Assembly (NCBI GenBank): GCA_013813075.1
Contig: JACCSI010000660.1
Coordinates: forward strand, 1-5,430
Reading direction: 5' to 3'
DNA: 5,430 nucleotides
From: Acidobacteriota bacterium
Lineage (GTDB): Bacteria; Acidobacteriota; Vicinamibacteria; Vicinamibacterales; UBA2999
This document shows positions 1-5,430 of the stretch, piece by piece (the stretch's first letter is position 1; every line of letters starts with the position of its first letter). The translations under genes were made by a program, and so were the position numbers. The notes beneath the pieces were generated by a model. That model saw only the letters and a program-made list of their open reading frames with translations, did not search any database and was not told where the DNA came from.

Positions 1-131
1 GAGCTCAGTTGCACTCGGGCCGCCGTCAATCTGGCACTCCAGCGTCTCCGGCACGCCAGGCGCCCCACGCCCCCCGGGCGACCGCCGAAACCCGTATACT
101 GGCAAAAGCCGAGCGCCCCGGCCGAAACCCT
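1..131. other. Leader region upstream of the first VWA gene; no gene supported
   Basis: This GC-rich stretch has no convincing coding content. The reading frame of the first gene stays open back to a TTG at position 9. The extra 41 residues that start would add are rich in Arg, Pro and Ala and would place the signal peptide well inside the protein, so they are probably not translated. The end of an upstream gene on either strand is not recognisable. The only regulatory-looking element is a TATACT hexamer at 95-100. Confidence 0.5.
95..100 (+). promoter_or_regulatory. Possible -10 element (TATACT)
   Basis: TATACT matches the sigma-70-type -10 consensus at five of six positions and stands out in very GC-rich surroundings. 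A transcript starting about 7 nt downstream would have a leader of roughly 25 nt before the ATG at 132. No TTGACA-like -35 hexamer lies 16-18 bp upstream, where the sequence is only C and G runs, so this is weak evidence from a single hexamer. Confidence 0.3.
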
Positions 132-1022
132 ATGTCCCGTGTAGCCTTGGCACGTCTCGCGGCGTGGTGCGTGGTACTCGCGTCGCTGATCGCTCACCCG
201 CTGGCGCAAGCCGTGGAGCGCGTGGCCTACGTCACGGTGGTCGACAGCGCCACCGAGCGGCCCGTCACTGGCGTCACCGCGGGCCAGATCATCATCCGCG
301 AGGACGGTAATCGCCGCGAAGTCCTCAGCGTGTCACCGGCCACCTCGGACATGACGGTGGCCGTGATCATCGACAACAGTCAGGCCGCGTCGCCCACGAT
401 CACCGATCTTCGCAAGGCGCTGGCGACCTTCCTGGACACCATTCAGGGGCTCGGCCCGGTCGGACTGTTCAGTGTCGCCGACCGGCCAACCATTCTGCGG
501 GAGTACACCACGTCTCAGAAAGAACTGCAGGACGCGGCCGGCCGGGTATTTCATGTCCCCAGTAGCGGCGCGACCCTGCTCGACACCATCGCCGACGTCG
601 CCAAAGGCATTGGTCGTCGCACTTCTGATCGCGCGGCAATCGTCGTCGTCACCGGCGAGAACACCGATTTCAGCACCTTGCAGTATCGCGACGTGCTGGA
701 GACGCTTCGCGACAGCGGCGCCATGTTATACGTCACGGTTCTGGTGAACCCGAACGGATCGATGTCCACCGACGAGGCGCGCAATCGCGCCACCGTGCTC
801 GACCGCGGACCGCGTGAATCTGGCGGCACTCGGACGGATGTGTTGACCAGCATGTCCTTCGAGGCGCGGCTCAAAGCGCTGGGACAGATGTTGACGTCAC
901 AGTATCGGGTGACCTATGCCCAACCGCAGTCGCTGATCCCTCCGGAGAAGTTCGAGGCCTTGTCGGCCAAGCCGGGACTCGAGGTGCGGGGCGCACCGGC
1001 CCGCGGGCAGGGGAAGAAGTGA
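132..1022 (+). CDS. Exported VWA-domain protein with degenerate metal site (VWFA-related family)
   Basis: This is a 296-aa protein from the ATG at 132. That start is chosen because it puts a signal peptide at the very N-terminus: Arg3 and Arg8, a hydrophobic core at about 9-24, and a likely cleavage after Ala-Gln-Ala at 25-27. Residues 28-70 form a beta-rich segment with the EDG signature (57-59), as in acidobacterial VWFA-related proteins. The VWA domain spans about 74-265. Its MIDAS site looks damaged. The first motif reads DNSQA (81-85) where DxSxS is expected, and the usual LSDGED segment reads VTGENTD (173-179), losing the aspartate. Thr148 in SSGATLLD matches the MIDAS threonine. The C-terminus (MLTSQYRVTY, 253-262) follows the family pattern. 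The protein is probably periplasmic or surface-located and involved in protein contacts, but its partner is unknown. It overlaps the next gene, a paralogue, by 4 nt. No clear Shine-Dalgarno precedes the ATG. Family assignment is firm; cellular role is not. Confidence 0.85.
   Translation: MSRVALARLAAWCVVLASLIAHPLAQAVERVAYVTVVDSATERPVTGVTAGQIIIREDGNRREVLSVSPATSDMTVAVIIDNSQAASPTITDLRKALATFLDTIQGLGPVGLFSVADRPTILREYTTSQKELQDAAGRVFHVPSSGATLLDTIADVAKGIGRRTSDRAAIVVVTGENTDFSTLQYRDVLETLRDSGAMLYVTVLVNPNGSMSTDEARNRATVLDRGPRESGGTRTDVLTSMSFEARLKALGQMLTSQYRVTYAQPQSLIPPEKFEALSAKPGLEVRGAPARGQGKK
1009..1014 (+). promoter_or_regulatory. Ribosome binding site for the second VWA gene
   Basis: AGGGGA lies 4 nt upstream of the GTG at 1019, inside the last codons of the preceding gene. 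It is the best Shine-Dalgarno match at any gene junction in the window. Its short spacing, with the overlapping stop and start (GTGA), suggests translational coupling. A second AGGG at 1034-1037 could serve an alternative ATG at 1049. Confidence 0.5.
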
Positions 1023-1966
1023 CCGCGCATGCCAGGGCTCCGCTGCGCATGGCCGCACTGGTCGCGCTGACCACGGTGCTGGTGTCGGTGCAGGCGGCGG
1101 CGCCGCAAAGCGAGCAGCCAGAGCCGTTTCGCGCGACTGTCGACATCGTGTCGCTCAACGTCACCGTCGTCGACAACCAGAATCGCTACATCACCGACGT
1201 CAACGAACAGGAATTCTCAGTGTTCGAAGACGGCGCGCGTCAGGACTTGACGTTTTTCAGCAAGACCAGCCTGCCGATTGCGCTCTCGCTGCTGATTGAT
1301 ACGAGCGCCAGCATGGAGAACCGTATTGCGATTGCACAGGAAGCGGCAGTCGGCTTCGCGCGAAAGCTGCGCAGCCAGGATTTTGCGCAAGTCGTAGGCT
1401 TCGACAGTCGCGTTGAGATTCTGCAGGGCTTTACCAGCAACATCGCTGACCTCGAACGGGCGATTCGTTCGACCGACCCTGGCGGATCGACCTCGCTCCA
1501 CAACGCGCTGTATATCTCGCTCAAGGAGCTCGCCAAGGTGAAAGCCAAGAATGCCGGAGAGGTCCGGCGTCAGGCGATTGTCGTGCTGAGCGACGGCGAA
1601 GACACCTCCAGCCTGGTCAGCTACGAAGAAGTGCTCGAGCTCGCCAAGCGATCCGAGACCGCCATCTATACCATTGCCCTGCAGCCCAAGGACGCGCCGT
1701 TGACCAAAGGCTTTCGCGAGGCGGAGTTCGTGCTGCGGCAGTTCGCGCAGGAAACAGGTGGCCGATCGTTCTTCCCGGCGCGGCTCGAAGATTTGAAAGA
1801 CGTCTACGGCCAAATCTCCGACGAGCTGTCGAGTCAATACACGATGGGCTATGCGTCGAGCAACGGGCGCCGTGACGGCAACTGGCGCCGCATTCTCGTG
1901 CAGGTCGCGCGCCCCAGCATCCTGGCGCGTACCAAGCGCGGATATTACGCGCCCGTGACGCGCTGA
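1019..1966 (+). CDS. Exported VWA-domain protein with intact MIDAS (VWFA-related family)
   Basis: This is a 315-aa protein starting at GTG 1019. An in-frame ATG at 1049 (residue 11) is an alternative, but it would remove Arg6 and Arg10, the positive charges of the signal peptide. The hydrophobic core is at about 11-24, with cleavage likely near Ala26-Ala28. Residues 36-80 form the family's N-terminal beta segment (NVTVVDNQNRYITDV, FSVFEDG at 66-72). The VWA domain runs from about 86 to 275 and its metal site is complete: DTSAS at 94-98, Thr158 in GGSTSL, and Asp192 in LSDGED. The C-terminus keeps the usual WRRILVQV (289-296) and RGYYAP (307-312) features. Such domains bind protein ligands through a divalent cation outside the cytoplasm; the ligand here is unknown. 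The gene follows its degenerate paralogue with a 4-nt overlap and lies 4 nt before the CcsA-like gene. Confidence 0.9.
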   Translation: MTAHARAPLRMAALVALTTVLVSVQAAAPQSEQPEPFRATVDIVSLNVTVVDNQNRYITDVNEQEFSVFEDGARQDLTFFSKTSLPIALSLLIDTSASMENRIAIAQEAAVGFARKLRSQDFAQVVGFDSRVEILQGFTSNIADLERAIRSTDPGGSTSLHNALYISLKELAKVKAKNAGEVRRQAIVVLSDGEDTSSLVSYEEVLELAKRSETAIYTIALQPKDAPLTKGFREAEFVLRQFAQETGGRSFFPARLEDLKDVYGQISDELSSQYTMGYASSNGRRDGNWRRILVQVARPSILARTKRGYYAPVTR

Positions 1967-1970
1967 CACC

Positions 1971-2804
1971 TTGTACGCCCTGCCTTTCGCTTTTTACATT
2001 CTCTCGCTAATCGCCTACTCGATTCATTTCGGCCGGCGCACACCCTCGTTTGGGCGCGCCGCAACGACGCTACTGGTGGCCGGGGCGCTGGCCCACACGT
2101 TCGTCATCGGAATGCAGACGATGGAAGCGGGACACGTGCCGTTCGCAGGCACGACGCAGGCGATCTCCACGTTCGTGTGGCTGCTGGCGCTTGCCTATCT
2201 CTATACGGAGGTGACGACGGAAGAGCGTGGGCTTGGCGTTTTCGTCATGGCCATCATCGTCGCCTTGCAGGTGTTGCCCGCGGTGCAGGGCCCCGGGGTC
2301 GAACCGCGGTCGCCGGTGCTCGAGCATCCATTGTTCTGGACCCACGTCGCGGCGCTGCTCGGAGCGTACGCGAGCTTTGGTCTCGCCGCGGTCATCGGCA
2401 TTACCTACGTGCTGCAATTCAAGGAGATCAAAGCCAAACACCTGGTGTTCTTTTTCAACCGCCTGCCGTCGCTTCAAGTCCTCGACGTCATGAATTCGCG
2501 AGCGGTGTTCATCGGCTGGGCGTTGCTGACCGTCGGCTTGTGCGCCGGTGCGCTGTGGGTGACCGATGCACTGGCGATCGCACCGGCAGACCCCCGCGTG
2601 CGCGCGATGTCGTTTGGCGATCCGAAAATCTTCGTCGCCCTCGTCACCTGGGCGGTCTACACCTTCCAGCTCGTGGCACGGCGGCTGATTGGCTGGCGCG
2701 GACGTCGATCGGCGTATCTGTCCGCCGTCGGGTTCGCGATCGTCCTTCTCAATTTCGTGCTGGTCAGCTATTTCCTGACCGATAGCCATAACTTCGGGGC
2801 GTAA
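1971..2804 (+). CDS. CcsA/HemX-family integral membrane protein
   Basis: This is a 277-aa protein from TTG 1971. The TTG start is accepted because translation from it gives the first helix; the next ATG codons fall inside helix 2. About eight membrane segments are visible, near 4-20, 30-50, 64-79, 87-105, 124-149, 178-197, 220-238 and 248-269. The family pattern is clear in WTHVAALLGAYASF (123-136), GWALLTVGLCAGALW (182-196), DPKIFVALVTWAVY (217-230) and GWRG (241-244). Histidines at 42, 125 and 273 resemble conserved family histidines. The tryptophan-rich WGxxWxWD motif of true cytochrome c synthases is missing; only DPK remains (217-219). Position immediately before hemA matches HemX of Bacillus hem operons, a membrane protein reported to modulate the level of glutamyl-tRNA reductase. 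I favour a HemX-like role over cytochrome c assembly, but sequence alone does not settle it. No obvious Shine-Dalgarno is present, so coupling to the VWA stop 4 nt upstream is likely. Confidence 0.85.
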   Translation: MYALPFAFYILSLIAYSIHFGRRTPSFGRAATTLLVAGALAHTFVIGMQTMEAGHVPFAGTTQAISTFVWLLALAYLYTEVTTEERGLGVFVMAIIVALQVLPAVQGPGVEPRSPVLEHPLFWTHVAALLGAYASFGLAAVIGITYVLQFKEIKAKHLVFFFNRLPSLQVLDVMNSRAVFIGWALLTVGLCAGALWVTDALAIAPADPRVRAMSFGDPKIFVALVTWAVYTFQLVARRLIGWRGRRSAYLSAVGFAIVLLNFVLVSYFLTDSHNFGA

Positions 2805-2805
2805 G

Positions 2806-4086
2806 GTGCACTTGCTGTTAGTCGGCGCGAGTCACCGCACGGCGCCCGTGGAGCTCCGTGAACGTCTCGACTTCTGCAGTCGAGGCCTCGACCTCGCTGT
2901 GCGCGCACTGGCCGAGCGCCAATCGGCCGCCGAGGCCGTTGTCGTCTCAACCTGCAACCGCGCCGAGCTGTACGTTGCCTGCGAAGACCCGACGAGTGCC
3001 GCCTCCGACCTGCTCGGCTTTTTCTCCGACTTCCATCAGCTGCCGACCGCGCACATCGAGCCCCACTTGTATTCGCATCTTGACCAGGACGCCGCGCGCC
3101 ACTTGTTCCGGGTGTCGTCCGGTCTCGATTCGCTGGTCGTCGGCGAGCCGCAGATTCTCGGCCAGATCAAAGACGCGTATGGAGTCGCCACGACGGCGCA
3201 GAGCGCGGGTCCGCTTCTGAACAAGCTGTTCCACTGGGCGTTTGGCGTCGGCAAGCGGGTGCGGTCGGAGACGGCGTTGTCGGAAGGAGCCGTCTCGGTG
3301 AGCTTCGCCGCGGTGAGTCTCGCCAAGAAGATCTTCGGCAATCTCAGCGGCCGCCGCGTCCTGGTCGTTGGTGCCGGCGACATGGGCAAGCTGACCGCGG
3401 TGCATCTACGTGCGCAAGGTGTCGCCACCATTGTGATCACCAGCCGGACGCTCGCCCACGCCCAGGATCTCGCCAACGAGGTGGGCGGCACCGTGGCGCC
3501 GTGGGATTCACTGCAAGAGGCGTTACTCGAAGCCGATATCGTCATCACGTGTACGGGCGCGACCACGCCGATCCTGTCCAAGGCGGAGGTGAAGGCGGCC
3601 ATGCCCGCCAGCCGCACGCGAGCGCTCTTTCTGATCGACATTGCGGTGCCCCGCGACGTCGATCCGCGTGCCGCGGACATCGAACAGGTGTTCCTCTACA
3701 ACATCGATGATCTTCAGGCGATCGTGCGCGAAAATTTGCAGAAGCGCGGCGCCGAAATCGGGCGCGCCGAGCAAATCATCGAGGAGGAAGTGCAGAAGTT
3801 CGCGAGCTGGCACCGATCACGCGATGCGGTGCCGACCATTGTCGCGTTGCGGCAGCATTTTGAGGCCGTTCGCAAGGCCGAACTCGAACGGCTGGAACCA
3901 AAGATGGCGTCTCTTTCGCCGGAGGCGCGGGCCCGCGTCGACGAGATTACCCGCCTGCTCGTCGAGAAGCTGTTGCTTCGCCCGACCGAACAACTCAAGA
4001 AGAGCGGAGATATCTCGCAGCACGCCGATGCGGTGACGCGTCTCTTCGCGCTGGATCAAAAAGATCGAGGCTCGTCGGAACGATGA
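2806..4086 (+). CDS. hemA: Glutamyl-tRNA reductase
   Basis: HemA reduces glutamyl-tRNA(Glu) to glutamate-1-semialdehyde with NADPH in the cytoplasm, the committed step of C5 tetrapyrrole synthesis. The 426-aa length is typical. The N-terminal catalytic domain shows GASHRTAPVELRERL (7-21), the nucleophile Cys50 in STCNRAELY (48-56), His99, and GEPQILGQ (113-120). The NADPH domain has the GAGDMG Rossmann loop (189-194), TSRT (212-215) and DIAVPRDVDP (278-287), followed by YNIDDL (298-303). A long helical C-terminal dimerisation region fills about 305-420 (LLVEKLLLRPTEQLK, 384-398). The GTG start is fixed by the conserved N-terminus; GGGG at 2796-2799 is a weak ribosome site 6 nt before it. The gene begins 1 nt after the HemX-like gene stops and overlaps hemC by 4 nt (ATGA). 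All catalytic motifs are present, so it should be active. Confidence 0.97.
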   Translation: MHLLLVGASHRTAPVELRERLDFCSRGLDLAVRALAERQSAAEAVVVSTCNRAELYVACEDPTSAASDLLGFFSDFHQLPTAHIEPHLYSHLDQDAARHLFRVSSGLDSLVVGEPQILGQIKDAYGVATTAQSAGPLLNKLFHWAFGVGKRVRSETALSEGAVSVSFAAVSLAKKIFGNLSGRRVLVVGAGDMGKLTAVHLRAQGVATIVITSRTLAHAQDLANEVGGTVAPWDSLQEALLEADIVITCTGATTPILSKAEVKAAMPASRTRALFLIDIAVPRDVDPRAADIEQVFLYNIDDLQAIVRENLQKRGAEIGRAEQIIEEEVQKFASWHRSRDAVPTIVALRQHFEAVRKAELERLEPKMASLSPEARARVDEITRLLVEKLLLRPTEQLKKSGDISQHADAVTRLFALDQKDRGSSER

Positions 4087-5036
4087 AGATCGGCACGCGA
4101 GGAAGCGCGCTGGCGTTGTGGCAGGCGCGCACGGTGGCTCGGTTGATTCAGGGGTGCGGCGGACCCGAGTGCGAGATGGTCGTGATCCGGACCTCGGGTG
4201 ACGAGCGTTCGGGCCCACCTGACGCCCCGGACACCTTGGGCACCCCGGCCGCTCCTGGCACCCTGAACATCAAGACGCTGTTCGTCAAAGAGATCGAGGA
4301 GGCGTTGCTGGAACGGCGCATCGACCTCGCAGTGCACAGCAGCAAGGACCTGCCGGGGGTATTGCCCGATGGGCTGGAGCTGGCGGCCGCGCTGGAGCGC
4401 GAAGACCCGAGTGATGCGCTGCTGCTGCCCTTGACGTCCAACATTCGTGGGTTTGCCGGAGTCAAGCAGGCGCTCGGAGGGCATCCCCGCATCGGCACCA
4501 GCAGCGTCAGGCGCGAGGCGCAGCTTCGGGCGGTTTTTCCGGACGCGACGTTCGTCGCGATCCGGGGCAACGTCGATACCCGTTTGCGCAAACTCGACAG
4601 CGGCGACTGTGACGTCCTCGTTCTTGCCGCCGCAGGTGTCAAGAGGCTTGAACTTGATGCACGTATCTCGGCGCTGTTACCGGTCGAGGTCTGCGTGCCG
4701 GCACCAGGCCAGGGGACTGTGGCCGTGGAAATTCGCCGCGACGCGGCCGTTACTGTGCGCGACCTGGTCACGCGCATTTCCGATGCGGACGCGGCAACGG
4801 CGCTGGTCGCGGAGCGTGCCGTGGTGCTGGCGCTCGGCGGCGGCTGCCAGATGCCGCTCGGCGTGCTCGCGACCCTTGACGGGCAGCAACTGGACATTCG
4901 TGGCGTGGTGACATCGCTCGACGGGCGAATCGTGGTCCGCGCTTCCGTTCGGGGCAACCGCGGAGGCGCGGCGGCGGCGGGAGAGAAGCTGGCCGCCCAC
5001 CTGCTCGCGAAGGGCGCCGGCGACGTCCTCAAGTAG
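4083..5036 (+). CDS. hemC: Porphobilinogen deaminase (hydroxymethylbilane synthase)
   Basis: HemC condenses four porphobilinogens into hydroxymethylbilane on a covalently bound dipyrromethane cofactor, in the cytoplasm. The 317-aa protein starts at an ATG that overlaps the hemA stop, giving the standard N-terminus IGTRGSALALWQA (3-15). Expected residues are present: Arg6, catalytic Asp89 in AVHSSKDLP (83-91), Arg143 and Arg144 in GTSSVRR, Arg161 and Arg167 in RGNVDTR, and cofactor Cys255 in LGGGCQMPLG (251-260). PAPGQG (206-211) is also standard. One oddity is the mobile loop after TSGD (37-40). It is longer than in E. coli HemC by about five residues, rich in Pro, Ala and Thr (41-60), contains an imperfect internal duplication, and is followed by NIKTLFVKE where GGKGLFVKE is usual. 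Lys64 aligns with E. coli Lys59. Since every catalytic residue remains, activity is expected. The next gene begins 9 nt after its stop. Confidence 0.96.
   Translation: MKIGTRGSALALWQARTVARLIQGCGGPECEMVVIRTSGDERSGPPDAPDTLGTPAAPGTLNIKTLFVKEIEEALLERRIDLAVHSSKDLPGVLPDGLELAAALEREDPSDALLLPLTSNIRGFAGVKQALGGHPRIGTSSVRREAQLRAVFPDATFVAIRGNVDTRLRKLDSGDCDVLVLAAAGVKRLELDARISALLPVEVCVPAPGQGTVAVEIRRDAAVTVRDLVTRISDADAATALVAERAVVLALGGGCQMPLGVLATLDGQQLDIRGVVTSLDGRIVVRASVRGNRGGAAAAGEKLAAHLLAKGAGDVLK
4224..4268 (+). repeat. Imperfect 18-nt duplication inside the hemC loop
   Basis: Codons 48-53 (Ala-Pro-Asp-Thr-Leu-Gly, 4224-4241) resemble codons 57-62 (Ala-Pro-Gly-Thr-Leu-Asn, 4251-4268). About 12 of 18 bases match, and four of six residues are identical. 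The units are offset by 27 nt, so the reading frame is kept. They sit in the low-complexity insertion between the TSGD motif and the loop lysine. This may be an old slippage or duplication event; chance in a GC-rich, Pro/Ala-rich stretch is the alternative. Confidence 0.4.
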
Positions 5037-5039
5037 AAT
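5034..5039 (+). promoter_or_regulatory. Possible -10-like hexamer at the hemC stop
   Basis: TAGAAT overlaps the hemC stop codon and lies 6 nt before the GTG of the next gene. It matches the -10 consensus at five of six positions. If functional it would place transcription start at or very near the GTG, making a leaderless message. No -35 match lies 16-18 bp upstream, and the gene can equally be read from the operon transcript. Low confidence. Confidence 0.2.
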
Positions 5040-5045
5040 CGCGGA

Positions 5046-5430
5046 GTGCTCCGCCGGATTGTGTACATCATTGGGGCGGGCCCCGGTGCTCCCGATCTCA
5101 TCAGCGCTCGCGGCCTTCGCTGCCTGCAGGCGGCGGACGTCGTGATCTACGACCATCTCGTGCACCAGCGCCTGTTGCAGTTTGCGCCGCCGCACGTTGA
5201 GCGCCTGGATGTCGGAAGTGCGGCGCCCCAGGCGCTCGATCAGGAAGCGATCTGCTATTTGATCACCGACAAGGCGCGGGAAGGCAAACTGATCGCACGA
5301 TTGAAGTGGGGCGATCCGTTCGTCTTCGACCAGGCGGGCGTCGAGGCACTGTTCCTGCACGAGCAGGGGATTCCGTTCGAAGTCATCCCCGGTGTCCCGG
5401 CCGGCATTGGCGTGCCGGCCTATGCCGGCA
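5046..5430 (+). CDS. cobA: Uroporphyrinogen-III C-methyltransferase (SUMT/CobA type), 5' part, cut by window edge
   Basis: This frame stays open to the edge and gives 128 residues of a tetrapyrrole methylase. Enzymes of this type methylate uroporphyrinogen III at C2 and C7 using SAM, yielding precorrin-2 for siroheme or cobalamin. VYIIGAGPGAPDLIS (6-20) is the glycine-rich first motif, ADVVIYDHLV (30-39) the next strand, and RLKWGDPFVFDQAG (85-98) plus GIPFEVIPGVPAGIG (108-122) form the SAM-site region. Several positions differ from classical SUMT: LKGGDP is LKWGDP, the usual GRGG is DQAG, and the VGKRxGxH segment reads VGSAAPQAL (56-64). The GTG at 5046 is the first plausible start. GCGGA abuts it with no proper Shine-Dalgarno spacing, and it lies 9 nt after hemC. 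Next to hemC, a fused C-terminal HemD (uroporphyrinogen-III synthase) domain beyond the edge is likely but unseen. Family call is firm; exact activity is less so. Confidence 0.85.
   Translation, partial: MLRRIVYIIGAGPGAPDLISARGLRCLQAADVVIYDHLVHQRLLQFAPPHVERLDVGSAAPQALDQEAICYLITDKAREGKLIARLKWGDPFVFDQAGVEALFLHEQGIPFEVIPGVPAGIGVPAYAG

Larger units (their letters stand above)
132..5430 (+). other. Probable single operon: VWA pair, HemX-like gene, hemA, hemC, cobA-type gene
   Basis: Six same-strand genes have junctions of -4, +4, +1, -4 and +9 nt. No terminator hairpin followed by a T-run is visible at any junction, and no space remains for an internal promoter except within coding sequence. Only the ATG of the first gene and of hemC are canonical; the others start with GTG or TTG and mostly lack strong Shine-Dalgarno sites, which fits translational coupling. 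The operon limits are inferred; a promoter inside the VWA genes feeding the heme genes cannot be excluded. Confidence 0.6.

Noticed and set aside
1..6. GAGCTC palindrome at the left edge
   Set aside because: A six-base palindrome alone is expected by chance and has no supporting context.
9..131. N-terminal extension of the first VWA protein from TTG 9
   Set aside because: It would bury a clear signal peptide 41 residues inside the protein. The added residues look like translated noncoding GC-rich DNA.
1217..1969. 250-aa minus-strand open frame
   Set aside because: It lies antisense to the second VWA gene, whose protein has clear family motifs. The minus translation has no recognisable domain and reflects high GC.
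2177..2785. 202-aa plus-strand frame inside the CcsA/HemX-like gene
   Set aside because: It is an out-of-frame Arg-rich shadow of a gene with an eight-helix membrane plan.
2070..2789. 239-aa minus-strand open frame
   Set aside because: It is antisense to the CcsA/HemX-like gene. The product is rich in Arg, His, Asp and Glu without motifs, as expected for a mirror of a membrane protein gene.
4148..5101. 317-aa minus-strand open frame
   Set aside because: It covers hemC on the opposite strand and is Ser/Arg/Thr/Pro-rich low-complexity sequence. Its length equal to HemC is coincidental.
5391..5430. Three closely spaced GCCGGC words at the right edge
   Set aside because: They encode the conserved Pro-Ala-Gly and Pro-Ala-Tyr-Ala-Gly residues of the methyltransferase, so codon bias explains them.

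Overview
The window is GC-rich and densely coding. All six genes lie on the plus strand, in the order VWA protein 1, VWA protein 2, CcsA/HemX-like membrane protein, hemA, hemC, and a uroporphyrinogen-III methyltransferase (cobA-type) cut by the right edge. The two VWA proteins have the layout of the exported 'VWFA-related' family that is abundant in Acidobacteria: a signal peptide, then an EDG-type beta segment, then a VWA domain. High GC, the C5 heme route and a hemA-hemC-methyltransferase order also fit that phylum. An acidobacterium, perhaps of the Vicinamibacteria type, is therefore my best guess, but it is inferred from family resemblance and not from a phylogenetic marker.

Layout: 1-131 is a leader with no supported gene and only a weak -10-like hexamer. 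132-1022 and 1019-1966 encode two paralogous exported VWA proteins with a 4-nt overlap. The first has lost key metal-site residues and the second keeps them. 1971-2804 encodes an eight-helix CcsA/HemX-like protein without the tryptophan-rich heme-handling motif. 2806-4086 is glutamyl-tRNA reductase and 4083-5036 is porphobilinogen deaminase, again with a 4-nt overlap. From 5046 a SAM-dependent tetrapyrrole methyltransferase runs off the edge.

The heme genes form a pathway. HemA reduces glutamyl-tRNA to glutamate-1-semialdehyde, the first committed step. HemC joins four porphobilinogens into hydroxymethylbilane. The last gene acts on uroporphyrinogen III and may carry a fused HemD synthase beyond the edge. 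The HemX-like protein sits directly before hemA, as a membrane modulator of HemA or a heme-related factor would. Gaps of -4, 4, 1, -4 and 9 nt with no visible internal terminator suggest one transcript that also includes the VWA pair.

I found no tRNA, rRNA, CRISPR array, insertion sequence or clear new system. The points most worth checking are the intact/degenerate VWA pair joined to a heme operon, an internally duplicated insertion in the HemC active-site loop, and altered motifs in the methyltransferase.
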